From the NCBI GenBank assembly GCA_947459205.1, contig CANHCR010000016.1, positions 1-51,141 of the forward strand: a stretch of DNA of 51,141 nt, in the 5' to 3' direction. Below the pieces are notes generated by a model, which had not been told where the DNA came from, made no database searches, and saw nothing but the letters and a program-made list of their open reading frames with translations. Within the stretch, counting starts at the first letter, position 1. Every line of letters starts with the position of its first letter. Below are positions 42,618-51,141 of this stretch, piece by piece. Origin of the DNA: Caryophanales bacterium. Its GTDB lineage: Bacteria; Bacillota; Bacilli; Paenibacillales; CANHCR01. Made by a program: the position numbers and the translations under genes.

Positions 42618-45600
42618 TTACTTTGCGCTATACGTCACTATATATCCTAATTCTTGAATAAAAAATTCTGTAGGAATATAAACCGTGCGATTCGTAAGAA
42701 CTGGCGCCGTTCTAAACGTTTTGTTAAGTTTGTCATTGACTCGGTAAGTTTTGTTATTCGCCGTAATTTGGACTTTATAACCGGTTCTCGATCCAATAAT
42801 TGTGCTTGTTTTCGTATTAAACGATGAACTTAATCCGATTGCATCAAACAAAGGTTTATACGGCAGGAACACGACACCGTTTCTAACAACAGGCAGTGTG
42901 GTACTCGGCAGTCTAATTAGCTTTCCGTCTAACGATACAGAATTTCCCTTTATCTCTAACCAGGATTTACGAGTGTAGGTAAAAGTCGCGCTATTCGGTG
43001 AAATGTTTCCTGCCCTATCGATAGCAACCACATGGTACTTAATAGCTGTTCTGTTTGCATTTTTAATATCAAATCGATTCGTTGGAGAACTTCCCAATAG
43101 AACGTTGTTAGCAAAAATGCGGTAAGAGGCAATCCCTGATTCATCAATCACTGCGTTCCAACTTAATTGCAAGGTGCTATTATTTGGTTCAACCATTCGT
43201 AAAGCAGTCGGCGCAGGCGGCTTTATTAAATCCAGAGTTCGCACCGATGTTTCGACACTAAACGGTGAATAAACAGTATTCGGATAAACAGAGCGAACCT
43301 TAACAAGATAGTTGGTAAAATTAGATAAACCAGTGATTTTCGCCGTTTGTGCAGGTACTTTAACTGTTTGGGTCAACTTGTTATTAACATAAATTTCATA
43401 CGATAAGATTCTTGCGTCTGAAAGAACTGTCCAATCCAAATCGAACGAAGTGTTTGTCACATTTCTCGTTTTTAAATTTGTCGGAGTTTGAATGACAAGT
43501 AGCAGCGTTGTTTTCACTTCCAGTGGATTGCTCTCCAATGACTTGTTATCTGCAAGGTCAGATGCAACAACACGAACATTATAAGAGGTGTCTGCGACTA
43601 AGCCTGTAACTGTAAGTTTCGTCGTATTCGTTTGTCCAACCAATTTGTTGTTCAACATTACAGCGTAGTTTTTTATTCCAACATTATCTGTAGAAGCCGG
43701 CCACTCAACCGTAAATGAATCATGTTTTACATTTGTTGCAATCAAATTTTGAGGTGTAGATGGCGGCGTATTATCCGAGGTTCTAACGACAAGCGCTTTT
43801 GATAATCCAGAAACGTTGCCAGCAACATCTCTTGCTCGCACTGTTAGATTGTAGTCAGTATACGGTTTTAAGCCTGTCAACTGATATGTCGGATTTGGAA
43901 CCGTTGTTAACCTTGTAGCGCCACTAAAAACATCATAATTAGCAACTGCGACATTATCAGTCGATGCCCCCCAGGAAATAGTTATTTCGCTTTCCGAAGT
44001 TGCGTCAACCTTTAAATCGCTCGGAACTGACGGTAACACATCATCAATCGTGCGCACATCAATGGTATTACTTGCAGCAGAAAGATTACCCGCCGCATCG
44101 TAAGCACGGACGGACACCTTATATGTTTGAAAAGCCTTTAAATCACTAAATGTGACTTGATTTGTGGACACTTTCGATTTCAAAAGCCCGTCAAGCAATA
44201 CTTCGTAACCCGTCACACCTGCATTATCCGTTGATTGACTCCAAAACAATCGGAATCCATTCGAAGTAATTGCACTTACCTGCAAACTAGTCGGTACAGA
44301 CGGCGGAGTATTGTCTAATGTTCGAACTTGCAACGGACTGCTCGTAGCAGATACATTGCCAGCTAAATCAATCGCACGAACCGCGAACGTAAAATTTGTA
44401 AAATCTTTTAGATTTGTCAGTACATACGATGTCTCTTTGACATTTGCAATCTGTGCTCCACCTAATAAAACATCGTAAGACGCTACACCAACATTATCAG
44501 TAGATGCGGTCCAATTGACTCGGAAACCACTAATCTGTATTTCCGATGCAAGCAAACCACTCGGAACAGATGGCGCAGTCGTATCCGCTGTGCGCACGTC
44601 CAAAACGTTGCTAGGCGCTGAACGATTGCCTGCTGCATCCCGTGCAACAATCGTTACTTTATAATTTTGAAATGGTTTTAAATCGCTGAATGTCACTGTA
44701 TTGACAGTGACCGTACTTTTTAAAGTGCCGTCCAAAAATACTTCATAAGCAGTAACACCCGCATTGTCAGTAGAAGCCGTCCAATTCAAACGGAAACCAT
44801 TTTGAGTAATTAAACCCGACTGAAGTGCACTCGGTATTGTTGGTGCAGTCACATCTAGTGTTCGCACTTGCACAATGCTACTAAATGACGATACATTTCC
44901 AGCAACGTCCACTGCTCGTACGGATGCGTTATACGATGTAAATTCATTGAGTCCGCTAAATACGTAAAACAACTCTTTCGTATTACCAACCAACGTGTTA
45001 CCCAAATAAACATCATAACCAGCAACGGCGATATTATCAGTCGATGCATTCCAGTTCAATAGAAAGCCACTCGCACTAACTTGTCCTGTACTTAACCCCG
45101 CAGGTACACTAGGTGGCGTTGTATCCGTTGTGCGAACATCGAATGCTGTACTAGGTAGAGACACATTTCCTGCAGCATCCTTCGCACGGACCGTTACCTT
45201 GTACCACTGAAATGGTTTTAAATCAGTGTAATTCACATTATTAACGCCTGACGTTGATTTCAGCACACCGTCCAGGTAGACATCGTAACCGGTTACGCCG
45301 GCAATGTCAGTTGAGGCTGTCCAGCTCAAACGGAATCCACTAGGGGTTATCGAACTCGCGGACAATCCCTCAGGTACGCTTGGCGGCGTTACATCCAGTG
45401 TGCGTGAAGAAACCGCTGTGCTTTGCGCCGATACATTGCCTGATTGATCGCGTGCTCGAACTGAAATCTGATATGTGGTAAATTCCTTAAGATCAGATAT
45501 CGTGATTGACGTCGATGCAGTGTTTTGAAATAGCTGTCCATTAACAAAAACATCATAGCCAGAAATGCCCGAGCGGTCCGTAGAGGCTGTCCAACTCATT

Positions 45601-48600
45601 TCAATCGAATCAGACTTAACAGTTCCCACCTTCAAACCGCCTGGTACCGTCGGCGGAGTTAAATCGAGCGTCCGCACATTGACAGGCTGACTCAACGCAG
45701 ACAAATTGCCGGATTGATCACGAGCGCGTACAGTGATAGCGTATGATGTGAACTCTGCGAGACCTGTAAAAACAAACGTTGTGGATGTTACGGTGCTGCG
45801 AAGTGTGCCATCCAAAAACACATCATATCCTGACACACCAGAACCAGCAACATCGGTAGATGGATTCCATGTGACCGTGAAGCCATTGCGTGTAATTGAA
45901 GATTCAACCAACCCAAGCGGCGTGGTTGGTGCTGTTTTATCCAAAGTTCTCACAGAAATAGAACTCGACTTAACTGACATATTCTCATAAGGATCAGAAG
46001 CAGACACATCAATCACATAAGATTGAAACTCTTGCAAATCTTTAAAAGTATAACTCAGAGAATTACCTGGCACTGTAGCTATCAGTACATTGTTTAAGTA
46101 GAGATGATAGGCAGATACTCCTGAACTATCAGTGGATGCGCTCCATCTAACTGCTATAGAGTTTTCGGTGGTTGACTGGCTCACCAGATTGGGCGGTCTA
46201 GTTGGAGCAGTAAAATCTACCTCAGCAATTAAATTTGTATTTGGCAGTGTTACTAGATTCATAGCGCTATCAAACACATTTGCACTGATTCGATAGGAAC
46301 CAGACGGCAGTTGTACATATTCTTGAATGTTAAACTTGTCCTCGTCATTGACGATCGCTGTATACTCATATTTAATCAAGGAATTTGCGATAGATGTAAG
46401 CGTAACCTTTACTTCCATGCCTGCTAAACTTCCTGTATCCCCCGCAACGATTTGACCAGAAATGATCAATTGGTTTTGTTGGGAATGAATAACGGGAATC
46501 GTTGCGTTCATATCCATGACAGGGATCGTCGAATTAACGCTTAATGAGCCTGTGATTTTCAATGAAGCATATTCAGAATTTACAAAACTAAGCGTGTAAG
46601 CGAATAATCCGTTTCTTAACAAGTCACCTTGACGAATTTCATTGTAAGAATTAAAATTCCAGACGCCACTTTCGTCCGTCCACAAATAATAATCAAACAC
46701 TTCCTTCGTCAGTTGATCCGTGAATTGTAAAACAAGCATTTCGTTCAACACATTCGTGGTACCGCTCAATTCGATCATAGGTTGATTAAAAGTTAGTGTG
46801 GAAGCATAGTCATCCATCAACAAATAACCGTCTTCAGCGGTTGTCAACACTTTAAACATCAAGGGTTCTGTACTATTCGCTGCTGCATCCGTTACAAAAG
46901 CAATGGCTCCTATGTCTGAATCACGAGGAAGCGTTTTGTCAATGACAATACTCCAAGAACCGTTGGAAACGGTAGTCGTAAATTGCAAATCAGGCAAAGT
47001 CGTTCGGAACTCGCCGTCCCCGTCGATGTCCAAAATGACGGTAATTCGGTCGCCGTTTGAACCTGTCCCCCGTACGATTGGTTTGTCTTTTCTAATCTCC
47101 GAAAAATCAGTATCCAATGCGAACTCCGGTTCGCTGAGATCCATCTCTAAGATGATACTAGTATATATCTGATTCACTTCCAATGTATCTTGTGACAGAA
47201 ATTTACCTTCAACAATGAAATCGATTACATAAGCACCCTCTGAAAGTTGATTGAAAATGACTCCGCTCAAATCCCCTGCGCTGTTCCATCGCCCGCTTGT
47301 TACTACTTCAATCAATTCCTCGGCGTTATTTGCTTTCATTTGAATGACTGAACCGACAGGAGCTGTGGTCGTGCCATTCAACACCAATTCGTTATTGTTG
47401 GACAAAATATAACCGTCAGATAAGTTAAGGTAATTATCGACTACAGTTATCCGTAGTTCATCACGTTCGAACCTTAGAGTTGCACTGTCATGACCAAGTT
47501 CTGCTTGTTCGTTTTGAACATAGACGTCAATCTGGTACGTTTTTCCGGAAAGTAATAAACCGATTCCGGTTTTTCCGATTTCAGCACTCCAAACACCATT
47601 TCTAGAAACCGTTTGCAAAGTCCTAGTAATCGAACCATCGGAAATTTTGAACAATAAAGGAATCGAATCCGCCGGCCCCTTAGAAGAGTAAACTTGACCA
47701 CGAATGATTGGCGCAGATGAAGTAACCACCAATCCGTCATATTCTCTGTCGGAAGTGATGCTGACTGTAAGGTCGGAAAACGCAGGTGGAAGTTCTAGCG
47801 GACTATCATCCGTAAAAATTAAAATTCCACCATCCTTTTCGGTTGTTACATATGCATCACCAGAGATCGTTACCGGTTCATCATCTAGTGGCATGAAAGC
47901 AACGCGTAATACTATCGATTTGCTGCTAAGTGAGGGCAATGAATCGATCGACCACGATAATTGGTTGAACTGGTAAACGATCGATTCGTTGATAATTGGC
48001 AAATTTAACACACTAAAATCTTGATGCAAAATATCTTGCATCATTACGTTGGTAGCGTCTGCCAATCCATCATTAGTTACGGTATACGTTATCTCATATT
48101 CTTGCTCCACGTTTACATAAGGTGGCGATGTGCCTCTAATCTGCTTTGTGATTTCACGACTCATTGAGAGATGATTTTCAATTAAATAGATTGGCAACAA
48201 CGTTTGGAACGTTGCACCGCCATTCAAGATGGAATCTTTCGTAATATCAATCAAAGATCCTCTAGTAGATGTGCCGACGACGAGACGAACAGGACTTTCA
48301 ATGAAGACAGAATTGGTATAGTAATGAATCGTATCAATGGGGATTTGCATATCTAAGAAATACGTGCCCGTATTCAAATTAGGTTCTACTCTCACGAACG
48401 AATCGGAACCATCCTCGCCAAACGGGAATTCCGTAATAATCTCGTTACTCACGAATTTCTGCTCTTTATTCACATAAGAGATAAACAAAGAGTCTCTTAC
48501 ATTTGATGAGCCGTTGATTCCAAAGGCGCCGGCGATATTGCCAGTGTTATCTACCAACTGAGCGATGGCGCGAAAATCGTTCGCAAACCCGCCGGCATTC

Positions 48601-48923
48601 TCATTGCGCGGATCACCATTCAGACTGATTCGTAAAAACAATTTATTGTTGCTGACAGCATAATGAACCGCGCTTGCGGAACTACCAGAAGTGACATCTA
48701 GGTATGCAGGCGTATTCGTGCCGTGATCAGATTTAGGGTCAGCAAACACCTGATTCAAACGATTTTTATAGGGAGTATATTCGACATCCCATTCACCACT
48801 ATTTTGATTGTTAATTGTCGCAGCCCTCGTATCAAAAGAAAGGCAATAAAATAATGCGGATAGCAAAATCCCGCAGATTAACCATATCAATGCTGTTTTC
48901 GACAAACGATATACTGTAACCAT
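42618..48923 (-). CDS. giant secreted Fn3-repeat protein (2101 aa)
   Basis: Signal/anchor segment (8-30), an N-terminal beta domain (about 40-250), a DUF11-like domain (about 252-362, EYEITYTVTNDGLADATNVM), four to five Ig-like modules (about 383-905), twelve fibronectin type III domains of about 90 residues (906-1985), and a C-terminal CuAO-N1/stalk domain (about 1990-2101, VVFLPYKPLFDAIGLSSSFN). Typical Fn3 signature: W-x-A-S-T-D-N-x-x-V-x-x-Y, ending V-R-T-x-D. Domains 4-9 alternate between two subtypes. No LPxTG or SLH anchor is seen. GGAGG precedes the ATG. Likely an extracellular fibrous or matrix protein; partners unknown. Confidence 0.88.
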   Translation of the reverse strand: MVTVYRLSKTALIWLICGILLSALFYCLSFDTRAATINNQNSGEWDVEYTPYKNRLNQVFADPKSDHGTNTPAYLDVTSGSSASAVHYAVSNNKLFLRISLNGDPRNENAGGFANDFRAIAQLVDNTGNIAGAFGINGSSNVRDSLFISYVNKEQKFVSNEIITEFPFGEDGSDSFVRVEPNLNTGTYFLDMQIPIDTIHYYTNSVFIESPVRLVVGTSTRGSLIDITKDSILNGGATFQTLLPIYLIENHLSMSREITKQIRGTSPPYVNVEQEYEITYTVTNDGLADATNVMMQDILHQDFSVLNLPIINESIVYQFNQLSWSIDSLPSLSSKSIVLRVAFMPLDDEPVTISGDAYVTTEKDGGILIFTDDSPLELPPAFSDLTVSITSDREYDGLVVTSSAPIIRGQVYSSKGPADSIPLLFKISDGSITRTLQTVSRNGVWSAEIGKTGIGLLLSGKTYQIDVYVQNEQAELGHDSATLRFERDELRITVVDNYLNLSDGYILSNNNELVLNGTTTAPVGSVIQMKANNAEELIEVVTSGRWNSAGDLSGVIFNQLSEGAYVIDFIVEGKFLSQDTLEVNQIYTSIILEMDLSEPEFALDTDFSEIRKDKPIVRGTGSNGDRITVILDIDGDGEFRTTLPDLQFTTTVSNGSWSIVIDKTLPRDSDIGAIAFVTDAAANSTEPLMFKVLTTAEDGYLLMDDYASTLTFNQPMIELSGTTNVLNEMLVLQFTDQLTKEVFDYYLWTDESGVWNFNSYNEIRQGDLLRNGLFAYTLSFVNSEYASLKITGSLSVNSTIPVMDMNATIPVIHSQQNQLIISGQIVAGDTGSLAGMEVKVTLTSIANSLIKYEYTAIVNDEDKFNIQEYVQLPSGSYRISANVFDSAMNLVTLPNTNLIAEVDFTAPTRPPNLVSQSTTENSIAVRWSASTDSSGVSAYHLYLNNVLIATVPGNSLSYTFKDLQEFQSYVIDVSASDPYENMSVKSSSISVRTLDKTAPTTPLGLVESSITRNGFTVTWNPSTDVAGSGVSGYDVFLDGTLRSTVTSTTFVFTGLAEFTSYAITVRARDQSGNLSALSQPVNVRTLDLTPPTVPGGLKVGTVKSDSIEMSWTASTDRSGISGYDVFVNGQLFQNTASTSITISDLKEFTTYQISVRARDQSGNVSAQSTAVSSRTLDVTPPSVPEGLSASSITPSGFRLSWTASTDIAGVTGYDVYLDGVLKSTSGVNNVNYTDLKPFQWYKVTVRAKDAAGNVSLPSTAFDVRTTDTTPPSVPAGLSTGQVSASGFLLNWNASTDNIAVAGYDVYLGNTLVGNTKELFYVFSGLNEFTSYNASVRAVDVAGNVSSFSSIVQVRTLDVTAPTIPSALQSGLITQNGFRLNWTASTDNAGVTAYEVFLDGTLKSTVTVNTVTFSDLKPFQNYKVTIVARDAAGNRSAPSNVLDVRTADTTAPSVPSGLLASEIQISGFRVNWTASTDNVGVASYDVLLGGAQIANVKETSYVLTNLKDFTNFTFAVRAIDLAGNVSATSSPLQVRTLDNTPPSVPTSLQVSAITSNGFRLFWSQSTDNAGVTGYEVLLDGLLKSKVSTNQVTFSDLKAFQTYKVSVRAYDAAGNLSAASNTIDVRTIDDVLPSVPSDLKVDATSESEITISWGASTDNVAVANYDVFSGATRLTTVPNPTYQLTGLKPYTDYNLTVRARDVAGNVSGLSKALVVRTSDNTPPSTPQNLIATNVKHDSFTVEWPASTDNVGIKNYAVMLNNKLVGQTNTTKLTVTGLVADTSYNVRVVASDLADNKSLESNPLEVKTTLLLVIQTPTNLKTRNVTNTSFDLDWTVLSDARILSYEIYVNNKLTQTVKVPAQTAKITGLSNFTNYLVKVRSVYPNTVYSPFSVETSVRTLDLIKPPAPTALRMVEPNNSTLQLSWNAVIDESGIASYRIFANNVLLGSSPTNRFDIKNANRTAIKYHVVAIDRAGNISPNSATFTYTRKSWLEIKGNSVSLDGKLIRLPSTTLPVVRNGVVFLPYKPLFDAIGLSSSFNTKTSTIIGSRTGYKVQITANNKTYRVNDKLNKTFRTAPVLTNRTVYIPTEFFIQELGYIVTYSAK
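42971..46208 (-). repeat. twelve tandem Fn3 domain repeats (~270 bp unit)
   Basis: Each unit of about 90 codons runs from PPSVPxxL to VRTxDxT. Domains 4, 6 and 8 share KPFQ/KAFQ-x-YKV and D-A-A-G-N; domains 5, 7 and 9 share the shorter AVRA/TVRA-x-D-x-AGNVS pattern, giving a two-domain (about 540 bp) super-repeat. Domains 11 and 12 are the most diverged. Confidence 0.8.
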
Positions 48924-48942
48924 CTGTAGTGCCTCCGAATTG

Positions 48943-49296
48943 TTAAAATGAAATCAGATCATCAAGCGCGGCACGCAATGCCTGCTCAGCGATTTGCGCT
49001 TTCAATTCATCAAAAGTTTGGGCCGTAGCAATCTCTTGCAAGATCGATAACTGTTCCGTAATCGTATCATGCAAATCAGGCGCTGTTGCCTGCACCACCT
49101 CGCTAAAGGTAGCATATTGTTGTTGTAATTGGTCGGTCGCTTCCTTCAGGGAATCCTGATTTTTTTGCTGAATGCTTTCAGCGACTTGCGGAATCGTTTC
49201 TTTCATGCCGAGCGCCCCATCAACCATCTCACTCACACCGCAAGCAGCAAGAAAAAAAGTAAAACATAATAAACCGATTACATAGTATTTTTTCAT
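48943..49296 (-). CDS. small helical lipoprotein (117 aa)
   Basis: Signal peptide with lipobox LAAC (MKKYYVIGLLCFTFFLAAC), so the mature protein is membrane-anchored at Cys19. The rest is helical and Gln/Glu/Ala-rich (QQKNQDSLKEATDQLQQQYA), with no family recognised. ATG at 49296 is preferred, with GAGGTG upstream; a GTG three codons earlier is in frame. It lies 19 nt before the 2101-aa Fn3 gene, in the same direction, so the two are probably co-expressed and may act together. Confidence 0.75.
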   Translation of the reverse strand: MKKYYVIGLLCFTFFLAACGVSEMVDGALGMKETIPQVAESIQQKNQDSLKEATDQLQQQYATFSEVVQATAPDLHDTITEQLSILQEIATAQTFDELKAQIAEQALRAALDDLISF

Positions 49297-49397
49297 CACA
49301 GACACCTCATATTTAATAATGTTGTTTGATTATATTTTAACCTTTCTACATAAAAACACAAACTATTATTTCAAGTATAAATGTATTCTACATGAAT

Positions 49398-49454
49398 GAA
49401 AAATCCCCTCCAAGAAAACCAAGTTTCATCATAAAACTTGAATTCTTGAAGGGG
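49398..49454 (-). terminator. large intrinsic terminator after the cadherin/Fn3 gene
   Basis: On the minus strand a long interrupted stem: CCCCT / AGGGG, CAAGAA / TTCTTG and CAAGTTT / AAACTTG around a 7-nt loop, then ATTTTTC. It starts 19 nt after the stop at 49473 and separates this gene from the lipoprotein-Fn3 unit. Confidence 0.78.
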
Positions 49455-49472
49455 ACTATGGCATTTAAACTA

Positions 49473-51141
49473 CTAAGGCAGTGTCGTCACCGTCACCGCA
49501 TTGCTCGCTGCGGACAAGTTGCGTTCCGCATCTACTGCGCGCACAGTGAACGTGTGTTCTGTGTTCGCCGTCAAGTTACGTGCATTGAAGAACGTCGTCA
49601 ATGCGTTTGCTGTACCGAAGTACGTACCGTTTCGATAAATATTGTAAGCCGTTACTGCAATGTTGTCGGTTGAAGCCGTCCAGTTAATACGCACACTCGT
49701 TTTGGTAATGTTACTGCTCGTCGCATCGCTAGGCGCCGTCGGTGCAACGAGATCCGTCACAGGTGTCGTGCTAACAGAGATGGCTTCCGTCAACGTCGAT
49801 TGGTTGCCCGCCGCGTCAATCGCGCGCACCGCAATTTGATGCGACTCATTCAACGCCAAGTTTGCGAATACGAACGATGTCAATCCGTTACGCACCGTCG
49901 CCACTTGCACGCCGTTGCGCAACACTTGGTAACCCGTCACGCCGACATTGTCTGTCGAGGCTATCCAACTGACCGTAAATCCGGTTCTTGTAATTGCGCT
50001 CGCTGCAAGGTTGGTCGGCACGCTCGGTGCCACACCTTCCATTGTCGTGATTGTAAATGGCGCAGACAAGGCTGAACGATTTTTCGCCGCGTCTACCGCT
50101 TGCAAACGGACCGCGTACGAAGTGAGTGCCGATAAGCCAGTTAATTCCGTCCGATTTGCAGGTACTGTTTTGACTAATGTGCCGTTAACAAATACGTTAT
50201 AAGCAGTCACACCCACATTATCTGAAGAAGCTACCCAATTGAAGAACGCAGCATCTTTTGTGACCAGCGATGTGCTGATGGCACCTGGTACTGTAGGAGG
50301 TTGAGAATCGGCAGTGCGCAGGATGACCGGCACACTTTGCACCGAACGATTTTTCGCCGCATCAAATGCCATCACTGTAATCGTGTACGGAGTGTTTTGT
50401 TTCAAACCAGAAATCGTAAAGCGATTACCTTTGATAGTGCCGACAAAATCTCTGTTGCGATACACGTTATAACCCGTCACACCGACGTTATCCGTGGAAG
50501 CATCCCACTGAATACGCAGACTGGTCGGCGTCGATTCAATCGTCGTGATATTGACTGGAACCGATGGTGCAACCACGTCTGGTGTCGTAAATGTGACTGC
50601 ATTGCTGCTCGCCGATTTATTACCAGCCGCATCTACAGCGACAACCGTCAAGTTGTGCGCCACACCGGAAGCAATGCCCGCTACATTGTACGGCGATTCC
50701 GTTGCCGTCGCAATCAAAGTCGCACCATTGTAAATTTCGTAGCTAGTCACGCCAACGTTATCGGTTGACGATGTCCATGACAATGTCACACCCGTACCAA
50801 TAACGTTAGAAGACGCAAGATCTGCAGGTGCAGAAGGTGCCGTATCGTCCACATCTGAAACGGAAATCGAAATAGATAGTTCATACGTCAAGCTGCCGCT
50901 ATCCGTCACACGTACACGAACAGAGTAACTTGCTTTCGTTTCAAAATCTAGACTTGCATTGGCACGAAGACTAGTGCCATCAATGTTGAAACTAGCGTTG
51001 TCCGCATCACCGTCACCACTCACCAATGTGAACGCAGCAGTGTCGTTTGCATCGATATCCGTCGCGCTTAGCGAACCGATAACTGCATTGGCACCTGCAT
51101 TCTCTGAAATCGTATTCGCAGAGGAAGATAGATTCGTCGGA
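49473..51141 (-). CDS. 3' part of a cadherin-like / Fn3 surface protein, 5' end outside the window
   Basis: The frame is open to the window edge (first full codon at 51140), so the true start is upstream. The visible N-terminal part is a cadherin-like repeat: ISENAGANAVIGSLSATDID, then SFNIDGTSLRANASLDFETK and ISVSDVDD. Five Fn3 domains follow (for example LSWTSSTDNVGVTSYEIYNG and ITVMAFDAAKNRS), ending shortly after the last one (AVTVTTLP) without an anchor. Its Fn3 domains resemble those of the 2101-aa protein downstream, but with more G/C at third codon positions by eye. Probably a large secreted adhesin- or matrix-type protein. Confidence 0.88.
   Translation of the reverse strand, partial: PTNLSSSANTISENAGANAVIGSLSATDIDANDTAAFTLVSGDGDADNASFNIDGTSLRANASLDFETKASYSVRVRVTDSGSLTYELSISISVSDVDDTAPSAPADLASSNVIGTGVTLSWTSSTDNVGVTSYEIYNGATLIATATESPYNVAGIASGVAHNLTVVAVDAAGNKSASSNAVTFTTPDVVAPSVPVNITTIESTPTSLRIQWDASTDNVGVTGYNVYRNRDFVGTIKGNRFTISGLKQNTPYTITVMAFDAAKNRSVQSVPVILRTADSQPPTVPGAISTSLVTKDAAFFNWVASSDNVGVTAYNVFVNGTLVKTVPANRTELTGLSALTSYAVRLQAVDAAKNRSALSAPFTITTMEGVAPSVPTNLAASAITRTGFTVSWIASTDNVGVTGYQVLRNGVQVATVRNGLTSFVFANLALNESHQIAVRAIDAAGNQSTLTEAISVSTTPVTDLVAPTAPSDATSSNITKTSVRINWTASTDNIAVTAYNIYRNGTYFGTANALTTFFNARNLTANTEHTFTVRAVDAERNLSAASNAVTVTTLP

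Noticed and set aside
42971-46208. Regular ~270-bp repeats that could suggest a CRISPR or satellite array
   Set aside because: The period matches Fn3 domains in one open frame, the repeats are diverged at DNA level and there are no short identical repeats with unique spacers.

Overview
The window looks like chromosome of an endospore-forming, low-to-moderate GC Bacillota of the Bacillales, most like Paenibacillaceae. The grounds are the gene content: a B. subtilis-type mtrB-hepS-menG-hepT-ndk-aro-trp-hisC-tyrA supraoperon with a TRAP-type leader, YlaN, YlbF/RicF and YugN orthologues, an Sda checkpoint peptide (sporulation), SLH and LysM wall proteins, and several secreted proteins carrying the copper-amine-oxidase-N1 (stalk-like) domain common in Paenibacillus. 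The species cannot be named from the sequence alone.

Layout. 1-2318 (minus): start of a probable ylbG, ylbF/ricF, a CBS-pair protein and an M20 amidohydrolase. 2492-4009 (plus): yugN-like gene and ftsW. 4028-5995 (minus): Asp23/Gls24 protein, ylaN and an M29 aminopeptidase. 6028-22814 (minus) is one long, tightly packed run, in transcription order mtrB, hepS, menG, ubiA, ubiX, mqnA, hepT, ndk, aroC, aroB, aroH, trpE, D, C, F, B, A, hisC, tyrA. It links the quinone side chain and head group, the shikimate pathway end, tryptophan, tyrosine and a histidine-family aminotransferase. The aroH-trpE gap (208 nt) carries nine NAG triplets at an exact 5-nt period, then a terminator-like hairpin whose 5' arm can pair with the triplets. 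This is a TRAP attenuator, and TRAP itself is the first gene of the run.

22883-31662: secreted and wall-associated proteins (esterase with a carbohydrate-binding tail, an LRR/CuAO gene split by an in-frame TAG, a LysM-M23 peptidase, a GH18-SLH lipoprotein), with a TPR gene and a J-domain-like gene between them. 31762-32744: an XRE regulator divergent from a small HTH gene, which overlaps a 56-codon sda. 32707-34250: mqnD and mqnB, so menaquinone is evidently made by the futalosine route (mqnA is in the supraoperon; mqnC and mqnE are not in this window). 34371-36924: a CDGSH protein divergent from an HxlR regulator, then a DUF4153 membrane protein.

36976-51141 (minus) is a surface-protein region: a membrane-anchored DUF6583-like protein, a 1250-aa CotH-kinase protein with four starch-type binding modules, a 2101-aa protein with twelve Fn3 domains, a small lipoprotein, and the 3' part of a cadherin/Fn3 protein that runs off the window. 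By eye this part is more AT-rich than the aro-trp run.

No stretch over 300 bases lacks a gene. No tRNA, rRNA, insertion sequence or CRISPR array was seen. All identifications are from reading motifs; no database search was run.
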